Positions 6,525 through 12,376 of a DNA stretch of 12,376 nt are shown here, one piece after another (position 1 is the first letter of the stretch; each line of letters opens with the position of its first letter). The notes below the pieces were generated by a model, which saw only the letters and a list, made by a program, of their open reading frames with translations, searched no databases and had not been told where the DNA came from. This DNA is from an uncultured Fidelibacterota bacterium (GTDB taxonomy: Bacteria; Fidelibacterota; Marinisomatia; Marinisomatales; TCS55), in NCBI GenBank assembly GCA_913041075.1, contig CAJWGZ010000028.1:1-12376 (forward strand). The letters run 5' to 3'. A program made the translations under genes and the position numbers.

Positions 6525-7957
6525 GTTTTATCCTTATCCATATGACTAACAATAACTACCATTAAAAAAGCAAAAACAAAGCTGACTAGACGTTCCGTAA
6601 CGATCAGCTTTAGTTCAGTATTTGCCCAAATTATGGTTGTTAAAAATCCTGTTAATAGACCTGCTATAATACCTCTGCGAGTTGTGCCAGGCCACCAGAG
6701 GCTTAATAAAAGTGCTGGTCCAAAAGCAGATCCCAGGCCACTCCAGGCATAACTCACAACGCCAAATATATTCTTTTCCTGAAGTTCCGAGAGGATAGCG
6801 ATCCCAAATGAAAATAAACCTAAAATCACAATGGTGAAGCGACTAAGTCTGACGAGTGCTTTGTTAGACATATTTTTCCCAAGATACTGATGAATAAAAT
6901 CCTCTGTAATAGCAGAAGTAGATACTAGTAATTGGGAATCTGCTGTTGACATCATTGCAGCTACCGCACCCGAAATTAATAAACCAGCAATTATCGGCGG
7001 CAATAATGCTTTGGCCAAAAGAGGCATAGCCTGCTCAACATCAACATTATTAAAATAATCCGGACCAAAATAATTCAGCGCAACCAAGCCAATAAGGAAT
7101 GCACCTGTGATACCAGGCAATGCCCATAGTATTGCAATGGTTCTAGCTTTCTTTACTTCAATAGGGTTACGTATGGCCATATAGCGGATTACAATATGAG
7201 GTTGTCCCAAATAACCTAACCCCCAACTCAAACCACCTAAGATTACACTGACTGCAGCTAATCCTCCTCGACCCATGGTAAATGAAGCATTAGATTCACC
7301 GATTTGAAGCAGGTCATCCGAAAGGGTATATTCACTGCCCTGTAATTCAAGAAAACCAGCAAGCGGAAGTATTACTAATGTGCCGATCATTAAGATCCCT
7401 TGTAAAAGGTCAGTCCAGGCTACAGCAAAAAATCCGCCCATCAAGGTATAGCTAATAATTACTGCTGCACCAATTGTAATACCATTAAGTGGTGATAAAC
7501 CAAATAGTGAATTGATAACCTTACCAGAGGCATGAAATTGTGCAGAAACATAGAAAGTGAAGAAAAAAGCAATTATTACGGCGGAGAATAATCGAATTAC
7601 GTTGGAATTATCCTGGTATTTTCGATGCAAATACTCCGGTATGGTCAATGCATCATATTTTTCTGTTTCTTTACGCAGTCTCTCAGCAATGAGATACCAG
7701 GAAGCAATAATTCCTGCGGTTATACCTATGACTGTCCAGGCTTCACCTAAACCTACAGAAATTGCTGCGCCAGGCAAGGCCAACAATAACCACGCTGATT
7801 CGCCGGAAGCCCTCTCCGAAAATGCAGTTACCCAAGGGCCAAGTTTCCTGCCTGCTAATAAATAGTCCTCCTGAGATTTATTGAATTTCATGGTTTTATA
7901 ACCTACTCCAATAAGAAAAACCAGATATAGAATAAATATGATACCAACTATATTCAT
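6521..7957 (-). CDS. Sodium:solute symporter, PutP (Na+/proline) branch
   Basis: 478 aa with about 13 hydrophobic helices, typical for the SSS family in the inner membrane. Landmarks follow PutP in order: EDYLLAGRKLGPWVTAFS (about 30-47), SGESAWLLLALPGAA (51-65), MGGFFAVAWTDLLQG (173-187), SWGLGYLGQPHIVIRYMA (244-261) and MSTADSQLLVSTSAITEDF (336-354). S337/T338 match the Na+-site Ser/Thr of E. coli PutP. The first Na+-site Asp (Asp55 in E. coli, as I recall) is not conserved: the aligned stretch reads SGESAW, with Gly at that place and Glu next to it. The protein takes up a small solute with Na+; proline is the nearest guess but unproven, so no symbol is given. The ATG follows the uppP stop by 1 nt, and the stop overlaps the holA start. 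Confidence 0.92.
   Translation of the reverse strand: MNIVGIIFILYLVFLIGVGYKTMKFNKSQEDYLLAGRKLGPWVTAFSERASGESAWLLLALPGAAISVGLGEAWTVIGITAGIIASWYLIAERLRKETEKYDALTIPEYLHRKYQDNSNVIRLFSAVIIAFFFTFYVSAQFHASGKVINSLFGLSPLNGITIGAAVIISYTLMGGFFAVAWTDLLQGILMIGTLVILPLAGFLELQGSEYTLSDDLLQIGESNASFTMGRGGLAAVSVILGGLSWGLGYLGQPHIVIRYMAIRNPIEVKKARTIAILWALPGITGAFLIGLVALNYFGPDYFNNVDVEQAMPLLAKALLPPIIAGLLISGAVAAMMSTADSQLLVSTSAITEDFIHQYLGKNMSNKALVRLSRFTIVILGLFSFGIAILSELQEKNIFGVVSYAWSGLGSAFGPALLLSLWWPGTTRRGIIAGLLTGFLTTIIWANTELKLIVTERLVSFVFAFLMVVIVSHMDKDKT
6531..6535 (-). promoter_or_regulatory. Shine-Dalgarno AAGGA for holA
   Basis: AAGGA on the minus strand sits 6 nt before the first ATG of holA (6524-6522), inside the last codons of the symporter gene. 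It favours the first of two adjacent ATG codons. Confidence 0.55.
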
Positions 7958-7958
7958 T

Positions 7959-8714
7959 TCAAATCCAAGCGGCTATGATTCCAAGTAATAGACAATAAAC
8001 ACCAAACCAATGGAATTTTCCTGTTTTCAATAAATTAAGCAACCATTTCAGAGCTGCCCAACCAACCAGAAACGATGATAAAAGACCTACAGCCATAACA
8101 TCCATGCCTAGGGATATCTGGTCAATATCCATTGCTGTTAGAATTCCTGCGCCTGTGATAGCTGGGATAGCCAACAAAAATGAAAATCTGGCTGCTTCTT
8201 CAGCAGATAGACCCATCATTAAGCCTGTGCAGATTGTAGCGCCAGAGCGAGATATCCCTGGAATGATGGCTAACGCCTGGGCTAAACCAATGCTGAATCC
8301 TTTGACTAAAGTCAAATCTGATTTCTTGTTCAAAAACCATTTGGACGAAATTAGTATAATTCCCGTTACAATCAATGCCAGCGCTACAGAATGTGCATTA
8401 TCAAACATTAAGGCAATTTGATCCTTTAATGATAATCCTACTATTATAGCAGGTGTTGTCCCCAATAACAAGGTGAAGATATATGTTCTAGTATTATAAT
8501 CTTTGATGTCACTAAGTAATCTATGAATATCGGGCCAGAATACTACTAGGATACTCATTAGTGTTCCAATATGTAGGATTACCTCAAAGGCATTACCCGG
8601 AACATTAATACCTAATAATTTCTGTCCGAGTACCAAATGCCCTGAGCTACTTACAGGCAGAAATTCTGTTATTCCCTGCAAGATGCCTAAAATGAGTGCA
8701 TCGAGAAAATCCAT
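7959..8714 (-). CDS. uppP: Undecaprenyl-diphosphatase (BacA family)
   Basis: 251 aa, all-helical inner-membrane enzyme that turns undecaprenyl diphosphate into the monophosphate, recycling the lipid carrier for peptidoglycan and other surface glycans. Both signature motifs are intact: QGITEFLPVSSSGH at 13-26, with E17 and H26 matching catalytic Glu21/His30 of E. coli, and PGISRSGAT at 152-160, with R156 matching Arg174. LSAEEAARFSFLLAIPAI follows as usual. The length is slightly shorter than the E. coli protein (273 aa), from short loops. It starts 43 nt after the pgeF stop and ends 1 nt before the symporter. High-level expression in other bacteria gives bacitracin resistance. With the LpoA-like and PgeF genes just upstream it forms an envelope group. 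Confidence 0.97.
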   Translation of the reverse strand: MDFLDALILGILQGITEFLPVSSSGHLVLGQKLLGINVPGNAFEVILHIGTLMSILVVFWPDIHRLLSDIKDYNTRTYIFTLLLGTTPAIIVGLSLKDQIALMFDNAHSVALALIVTGIILISSKWFLNKKSDLTLVKGFSIGLAQALAIIPGISRSGATICTGLMMGLSAEEAARFSFLLAIPAITGAGILTAMDIDQISLGMDVMAVGLLSSFLVGWAALKWLLNLLKTGKFHWFGVYCLLLGIIAAWI

Positions 8715-8757
8715 TCCGTGAATTTATAAGGTATAACCTAAAAACCGAATAGTAGGA

Positions 8758-9444
8758 TTAGGTCAATCCAATGACACCGATCATCCGGCCAGCTTTAGAT
8801 CCACTACGTCGGTAAGAAAAATATTTATCTGGATTGCATTTCGTGCATTCTTCGGATGACAAAATATTTTTTTCCAAAACCTGAGTACCTAAAAGCTGGT
8901 TAATGGCAACTCGTTGCAAGTCTAGAAATGAACGATCCCGATTACCATTGATTAGACAATCAATTGGAAATTTTTTGGATACCTCAGGACCGATCTCAAA
9001 ACAACATTGGCGGATCGAAGGACCCATGAATGCAATAATTCCCTTTCTACTACCACCTTTTTGGACCATTTTATTAACTGTATCAGGAATAATCCTTTTT
9101 TCAACACCACGCCAGCCAGCATGCACCAACCCAATTACACCATTTAGCGGATCCGCCAAGAATAACGGAATACAGTCCGCAACCTGAATGGATAATACTA
9201 TTGAATTTGAATTGCTTATCAGTGCATCTGTTGCCGCAATTTCACCAGGTGTATAGACAAATTTTACCTCCGCGGAATGAACCTGTTTTGGCTTCACAAC
9301 ATGATTCGGGTTCAAACCGACCAAGGTGGATAGACCCCCTCTATCATCTGGTCTTTTGTGGTGAAATGAACGAAGGGAAAATGCTGCTCGAATTCTATCA
9401 GACCTGAAAAGATCTGATAAATCCAAGTATGATTCTAATGGCAT
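8758..9444 (-). CDS. pgeF: PgeF/YfiH family protein (laccase-domain, peptidoglycan editing / purine nucleoside enzyme)
   Basis: 228 aa, near the family length of about 245. The zinc-binding triad is complete: H56 in KQVHSAEV, C91 in QVADCIPLFLADP and H108 in LVHAGWRG. Other family blocks are ATDALIS (71-77), MGPSIRQCCFEIGPEV (140-155) and FSYRRSGSKAGR (209-220). Despite the old 'polyphenol oxidase' name, studied members act on purine nucleosides (phosphorolysis or deamination), and E. coli YfiH limits mistakes in peptidoglycan stem peptides (replacement of L-Ala by L-Ser or Gly). The protein has no signal sequence, so it is cytosolic. The ATG lies 13 nt after the LpoA-like gene with no obvious Shine-Dalgarno. 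In many genomes the gene sits with division or envelope genes, as it does here with uppP. Confidence 0.93.
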   Translation of the reverse strand: MPLESYLDLSDLFRSDRIRAAFSLRSFHHKRPDDRGGLSTLVGLNPNHVVKPKQVHSAEVKFVYTPGEIAATDALISNSNSIVLSIQVADCIPLFLADPLNGVIGLVHAGWRGVEKRIIPDTVNKMVQKGGSRKGIIAFMGPSIRQCCFEIGPEVSKKFPIDCLINGNRDRSFLDLQRVAINQLLGTQVLEKNILSSEECTKCNPDKYFSYRRSGSKAGRMIGVIGLT

Positions 9445-9457
9445 CTATAATGATGTA

Positions 9458-11308
9458 CTACGGTGCGATGCCTTGCAGGGATAAGAACGAATCCCCTTTG
9501 AAAAAACCAGTCCTGGTAATCTGACCATTTCTGTAGCGAAGAACTTGCAGGGCCGTATTCAAATTTGGATTGGCATTAGAAAATGACACAATTTTCGAAT
9601 CGCCATGAAATTCAAAAAGATTGGACAGTCGCTGAGCAATTGATACACGCCCATTATCCTGGTCATTGAAAATGACATGAAGCAATTTTGTGCATTCCAG
9701 CGCCTGTTGGAATATTTCATCCTTGATATTTACTGAATAATTACCAGCAATTATGGCCAGTCCATTCATGTGGGGACCAATATTTTTACGGTTCAAAACA
9801 TCCAAATCCTGCCAGCTTTCATTGCCTACAACCTGAGTGTTAAAATGATAAATAGGGAATTGGGTACCAATGTAAGCTAGGTGTTCTGGATGTACTGGCA
9901 GATACAATGCCTGGATAGTATTTAAATCTATCTCTGCTGAATCAAATGCTGTCAGTACTTCCTGATCCTCATCTTCAGGAATATCAAATAAATCCTCATC
10001 AGTTAGTTCGAAAAGAAAATCTAAACTATCGAATTCCATGCCCAGGTATTCTTCGAAACTTTCTTCGTTTTTCACCAGATTGAACGCCACTTTTCGTAAA
10101 CTCTTAAACTGTCGTTTCAAATCCGTAGGTGTACCTGAATACCATTCTACAGCCACTATTTTCTTACCCAGAAGATCGGCTTCATTTACAAAACCATCCG
10201 CCATTGCATGACCGAATTTATCTGCGGGGGCTAAAACGGCTAAACTGTCCAATTTAAGTGTTTTCGCTACATAGCGTGCCGCTATCTTTCCGCGCATTTG
10301 CAGATTAGAGTTCAACTGGTAAATATTACTTCCCAGCGAGGCCAAACCATCTTGAGTAGAGCTTGGCACAAGCAAAGGTATATTTTTTCCCTGCACAGTA
10401 TTAGCCGCCACCAATGCATTGGTTGTACTGATAGGACCAATAATTGCTTTTACGGCCGGATTACTTTCCAAAGCATTTACGGCACGAATGGTTTCAATTT
10501 CACTTCCCCGATTGTCCTTGATTATTAAAGCAATTTTTTGGTCCCGATTATTAATTAATTGTATCGCTTTATACATTCCGCGTAGAAAAGAATTCCCAGC
10601 CATCATATTATCCCCCGACAATGGCAAAACAACGCCAACAGTCACTGTGGTCGTTGGCGGTTCATATGATGCTCGCAGTAATTTTTCGTATAAATCGTAG
10701 TATGCTACAGGCACTTGTTCTAGATGCAATGAGTAAAGGGTTAGGGCGCATTTGTCTGGATACCCTGAAGCGATATCATTGAAAGCATTAGCTAAGATAC
10801 AAATGGTTCTCTGGTCTGTGCCTGTCTCAACCATTAGTAATTCAGCTATTATATCAGGTGCAATATTTAACTGAATTGTTTGAAGGATACGTTCATCAAT
10901 TAAAGCGAGGAATTCATCATCATTGGCCAAGGATCGAGCCCTGATATACATACGAAAGGCTGAACCAAAATTTTCTTCATCAATAAATATGTCGCCAAAC
11001 TTCAGAAATACATCCTTAATGTATTGGTCTGTAGGAAAAGTTTGCAGGAATTCACGACCTAATTCTTTTGTCTTTTGGGTTTTCCTAAGAGCATAGGTTG
11101 TTTTAAGTAATAATATTTTTGCGGTCGATTCGTAAGCGTCTAATGGTTTTTCTAAGAGCTTATTTAGTATAGTTTCTGTGGTTGCAAAACGATCTTCATT
11201 AAAGTGCTCTACAGCCATATCTAATTGTTTTTGAATCAAACGTGATTGAAACCAGTTTTGGCTAAAAACAGGTACTATAAAGAATAGCAGAATTATGATA
11301 TTCCGCAT
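9458..11308 (-). CDS. LpoA-like secreted protein: helical repeats plus periplasmic-binding (Peripla_BP_6) domain
   Basis: 616 aa from the ATG at 11308-11306, chosen because it gives a clean signal peptide, MRNIIILLFFIVPVFSQ, cut after VFS. An ATG at 11377 adds 23 residues but is less typical. Residues about 17-215 are helical with TPR-like units (MAVEHFNEDRFATTETILNKLL, FGDIFIDEENFGSAFRMYI). From about 222 a type I binding fold begins: VTVGVVLPLSG, LRGMYKAIQLIN, AIIGPISTTNALVAA, LLVPSSTQDG and LDSLAVLAPADKFGHAMADGF. An acidic stretch (about 414-462) interrupts the second half. No ABC permease or ATPase gene is near. The same order of domains is found in LpoA, which activates penicillin-binding protein 1A in gammaproteobacteria. 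Here the neighbours are pgeF and uppP. Whether it binds a small ligand or a peptidoglycan synthase cannot be told from sequence. Confidence 0.85.
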   Translation of the reverse strand: MRNIIILLFFIVPVFSQNWFQSRLIQKQLDMAVEHFNEDRFATTETILNKLLEKPLDAYESTAKILLLKTTYALRKTQKTKELGREFLQTFPTDQYIKDVFLKFGDIFIDEENFGSAFRMYIRARSLANDDEFLALIDERILQTIQLNIAPDIIAELLMVETGTDQRTICILANAFNDIASGYPDKCALTLYSLHLEQVPVAYYDLYEKLLRASYEPPTTTVTVGVVLPLSGDNMMAGNSFLRGMYKAIQLINNRDQKIALIIKDNRGSEIETIRAVNALESNPAVKAIIGPISTTNALVAANTVQGKNIPLLVPSSTQDGLASLGSNIYQLNSNLQMRGKIAARYVAKTLKLDSLAVLAPADKFGHAMADGFVNEADLLGKKIVAVEWYSGTPTDLKRQFKSLRKVAFNLVKNEESFEEYLGMEFDSLDFLFELTDEDLFDIPEDEDQEVLTAFDSAEIDLNTIQALYLPVHPEHLAYIGTQFPIYHFNTQVVGNESWQDLDVLNRKNIGPHMNGLAIIAGNYSVNIKDEIFQQALECTKLLHVIFNDQDNGRVSIAQRLSNLFEFHGDSKIVSFSNANPNLNTALQVLRYRNGQITRTGFFKGDSFLSLQGIAP

Positions 11309-11502
11309 CAATCTACTCAACAGTATTAGGTCAATTTTCAGAAAGTTGAAAATCCTGCCCATCTTAAATACTTTCATCCTTGGCGAATATTATTGTTTTT
11401 TCCATTATTCAAAACCATTATTTAATTAATGATAGAAAATACATAATGAGATAGTGAAACACCATCAAAATGGATGACTACACACAATACTACATACTTA
11501 AC

Positions 11503-11520
11503 TGAAACGAAAAGGTTTCA
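11503..11520. repeat. Small inverted repeat TGAAAC-6 nt-GTTTCA
   Basis: Perfect 6-bp arms (11503-11508 and 11515-11520) with a six-base loop GAAAAG. It lies about 60 nt past the stop of the doubtful ORF in the direction of minus-strand transcription. The minus-strand copy has no T-run after it, so it is not a classical terminator. It could be an operator or chance. Confidence 0.4.
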
Positions 11521-11577
11521 AAATAGACAGCGTAAGATTAAAGATAAGTGCAGTGTTTTGTTTAAAAGATAGGAAGG

Positions 11578-11952
11578 TTAAGAGTGAGTGAGTTGCCCCC
11601 ACTCACTCTTACGATCAATACCCTCCCCAAAATTGTTATAAAAAACATAACATTTATCATGTAAAGTAAGATTTTGATAAACATTCTGAGTTAAGTGGAG
11701 CCTATTTAGCTCATATCTTGGTGATGTATTATGTTTGAAAAAAAAGAAATCCTCATCTTTCAAATGTGCGCTATAATTCAAAACACGCGAAACAATTATA
11801 TGCTTAAATCTATTTTGTACGATTGATTTTGAATTAAAATCAATTTTGTTTTGTTTGCTTATCTTTTTATTAGAACTATAAAGATACCTTAGATCAAATC
11901 GAAGGTCACGAATCTTAAGTTTAAAATTTGGTTTAATATCAGAAATAAACAT
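11578..11952 (-). CDS. Doubtful hypothetical ORF, 124 aa
   Basis: An ATG-started frame rich in Lys, Asn, Phe, Ile and Tyr (for example LRYLYSSNKKISKQNKIDFN). I recognise no domain, signal peptide or membrane helix. There is no Shine-Dalgarno at a normal distance: the nearest AGG is 12 or more nt away. The ATG falls in the loop of a 7-bp inverted repeat and the last codons (SEWGQLTHS, stop) are made by a perfect 12-bp inverted repeat. Its flanks are long non-coding gaps, unlike the tightly packed real genes. It may be a small accessory gene, a decayed fragment or chance in AT-rich DNA; a frame of 125 codons is longer than usual by chance, so it is kept at low confidence. Confidence 0.25.
   Translation of the reverse strand: MFISDIKPNFKLKIRDLRFDLRYLYSSNKKISKQNKIDFNSKSIVQNRFKHIIVSRVLNYSAHLKDEDFFFFKHNTSPRYELNRLHLTQNVYQNLTLHDKCYVFYNNFGEGIDRKSEWGQLTHS
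11579..11611. repeat. Perfect 12-bp inverted repeat (strong hairpin), possible terminator
   Basis: TAAGAGTGAGTG (11579-11590) and its exact complement CACTCACTCTTA (11600-11611) surround the 9-nt loop AGTTGCCCC. It is the most stable hairpin I saw in the window. No U-tract follows directly on either strand, so Rho-independent termination would be atypical; an RNA-stabilising end, a protein site or the end of a small element are other readings. Confidence 0.75.
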
Positions 11953-11959
11953 CTGATAT
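11936..11959. repeat. Inverted repeat ATATCAG-10 nt-CTGATAT at the doubtful ORF start
   Basis: Perfect 7-bp arms at 11936-11942 and 11953-11959. The 10-nt loop contains the CAT (ATG on the minus strand) that would start the doubtful ORF. It could act as an operator or RNA hairpin; AT-rich arms of this length can also arise by chance. Confidence 0.4.
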
Positions 11960-11988
11960 AGTTTGCCTAAAAATATTGGTAATTCAAA

Positions 11989-12000
11989 TGACCTGGGTCA
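11989..12000. repeat. Short palindrome TGACC-TG-GGTCA
   Basis: Five-bp arms separated by 2 nt, with AAA before and CATTT after, which extends the pairing if a 2-nt bulge is allowed. It lies about 40 nt past the MORN gene stop. A two-base gap is too tight for a good RNA loop, so a protein-binding site is as likely as a weak terminator. Confidence 0.4.
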
Positions 12001-12037
12001 CATTTAATACCTTTTTTAAATTGTTTGGATAGGGGGA

Positions 12038-12376
12038 TTAGTATTCTTTGACTTCCTTAATTGTGCCGTCTGCGTTGTAGTAAGTCCATTTACCATTATA
12101 ACTCCCCCAGAAATCAGTATTTCCTTCCGATTTAATTTTTCCAATGAATGTACCATCTTTCCATTCACCTACATATTTTATACCATTAGAATGGGTGTAT
12201 GTACCCTGACCATAATATTCATCATCTTTCCATTCGCCTTGCCATTGTTCTCCAACTCGGTATTTAATTATACCTTGACCATTCCTCTCACCATCTTTCC
12301 ACTCGCCCACATACGTTGTACCATCAGCGTAATTAATTGTACCTTGGCCATTTAAGTTCTTACCATCTTTCCACTC
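12038..12376 (-). CDS. MORN-repeat protein, C-terminal part (cut by window edge)
   Basis: The frame is open to the right edge, so the N-terminus is missing; 112 residues are visible. They are MORN repeats: GEWKDGERNGQG, GEWKDDEYYGQGTY, and YVGEWKDGTFIG, each a beta hairpin of the pattern Y.GEWKDG...GQG. Repeats begin at Glu codons at about 12376, 12304, 12235 and 12166, that is 24, 23 and 23 codons apart. The final segment (DFWGSYNGKWTYYNADGTIKEVKEY) is a degenerate cap. MORN arrays act as binding or spacing modules; in bacteria they occur in surface, secreted or phage-linked proteins with mostly unknown roles. No catalytic domain is visible in this part. The downstream gap and hairpins separate it from the LpoA-like block, so it is probably a separate transcription unit. 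Confidence 0.9.
   Translation of the reverse strand, partial: EWKDGKNLNGQGTINYADGTTYVGEWKDGERNGQGIIKYRVGEQWQGEWKDDEYYGQGTYTHSNGIKYVGEWKDGTFIGKIKSEGNTDFWGSYNGKWTYYNADGTIKEVKEY
12166..12376 (-). repeat. DNA-level MORN repeats, about 69-72 bp
   Basis: The plus-strand string CCATCTTTCCA(C/T)TC recurs at the edge (12363-12376), at 12293-12306, and in variant form near 12224-12237 and 12155-12168. The DNA stays similar at silent sites (GAPu TGG AAA GAT GG), so recent unit gain or loss by recombination is likely. Confidence 0.85.

Larger units (their letters stand above)
11309..12037. other. Gene-poor stretch with inverted repeats and one doubtful ORF
   Basis: About 730 nt between the LpoA-like gene and the MORN gene, richer in A and T than the flanks. 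It holds one uncertain minus-strand ORF (11578-11952) and four inverted repeats described separately. I looked for tRNA-like cloverleaves, CRISPR spacing and transposase motifs and saw none. The promoter of the LpoA-like gene and the following block should lie at about 11309-11450. The best -35/-10 pairing I could find there (TTGATG, 17 nt, TATGTA on the minus strand) is poor, so I do not call it as a promoter. Confidence 0.6.

Noticed and set aside
10298..10700. Overlapping plus-strand ORFs in the LpoA-like gene
   Set aside because: Both are antisense to the binding-fold coding region, where the minus strand shows conserved motifs.
9458..11308. Ordinary branched-chain amino-acid ABC binding protein
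   Set aside because: The binding fold fits, but the helical-repeat N-terminus, the lack of transporter genes nearby and the envelope neighbours favour an LpoA-like role; kept only as an alternative.
11309..11450. Sigma-70 style promoter TTGATG-17-TATGTA before the LpoA-like gene
   Set aside because: Both boxes match the consensus poorly (about 4 and 3 of 6), and AT-rich DNA gives many such pairs.
11579..11611. Classical Rho-independent terminator
   Set aside because: The stem is strong, but no run of T follows directly on either strand, so it is reported as an inverted repeat only.
12038..12376. CRISPR-like array at the right edge because of regular repeats
   Set aside because: The repeats are in one open frame, spaced 69-72 bp, and translate into MORN units; there are no unique spacers.

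Overview
The window is AT-rich bacterial DNA in which every convincing gene lies on the minus strand, so transcription runs from high to low coordinates. Two lipoprotein signal sequences, a LolB-like outer-membrane lipoprotein, an LpoA-like periplasmic protein and undecaprenyl-diphosphatase point to a diderm (Gram-negative) bacterium. The tight packing, lipoprotein style and gene mix would suit an uncultivated FCB-group lineage such as Marinimicrobia, Calditrichota or Ignavibacteria. This is an impression from composition and content only; no marker in the window fixes the phylum.

In transcription order: at the right edge, a MORN-repeat protein cut by the window (12376-12038). Next is a gene-poor stretch of about 0.7 kb with four inverted repeats and one doubtful 124-codon ORF. 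A long collinear block follows: an LpoA-like protein (helical repeats plus periplasmic-binding fold), PgeF/YfiH multicopper-oxidase-like protein, UppP, a PutP-type Na+ symporter, DNA polymerase III delta (holA), an ECF sigma factor, its probable membrane anti-sigma factor, a membrane diguanylate cyclase with GAF domains, a 14-TPR lipoprotein, a LolB-like lipoprotein, and the start of a family 2 glycosyltransferase cut by the left edge. Gaps in this block are mostly 0-50 nt, the largest being about 90 nt, and several neighbours overlap by a few bases, so much of it may be one operon or a few overlapping ones.

The common theme is the cell envelope: lipid-carrier recycling (UppP), peptidoglycan quality control (PgeF), possible activation of a peptidoglycan synthase (LpoA-like), lipoprotein placement (LolB-like with its TPR partner), sugar transfer to a carrier (glycosyltransferase), and an ECF sigma/anti-sigma pair that could sense envelope state. 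The GGDEF enzyme adds c-di-GMP signalling. holA is the housekeeping exception.

No clearly new multi-gene system is visible. The most informative oddities are a probable ATT start codon on the LolB-like gene, an in-frame 27-bp duplication in the GGDEF protein whose copies differ only at silent positions, an LpoA-like/PgeF/UppP cluster, and the structured gene-poor stretch near the right edge.
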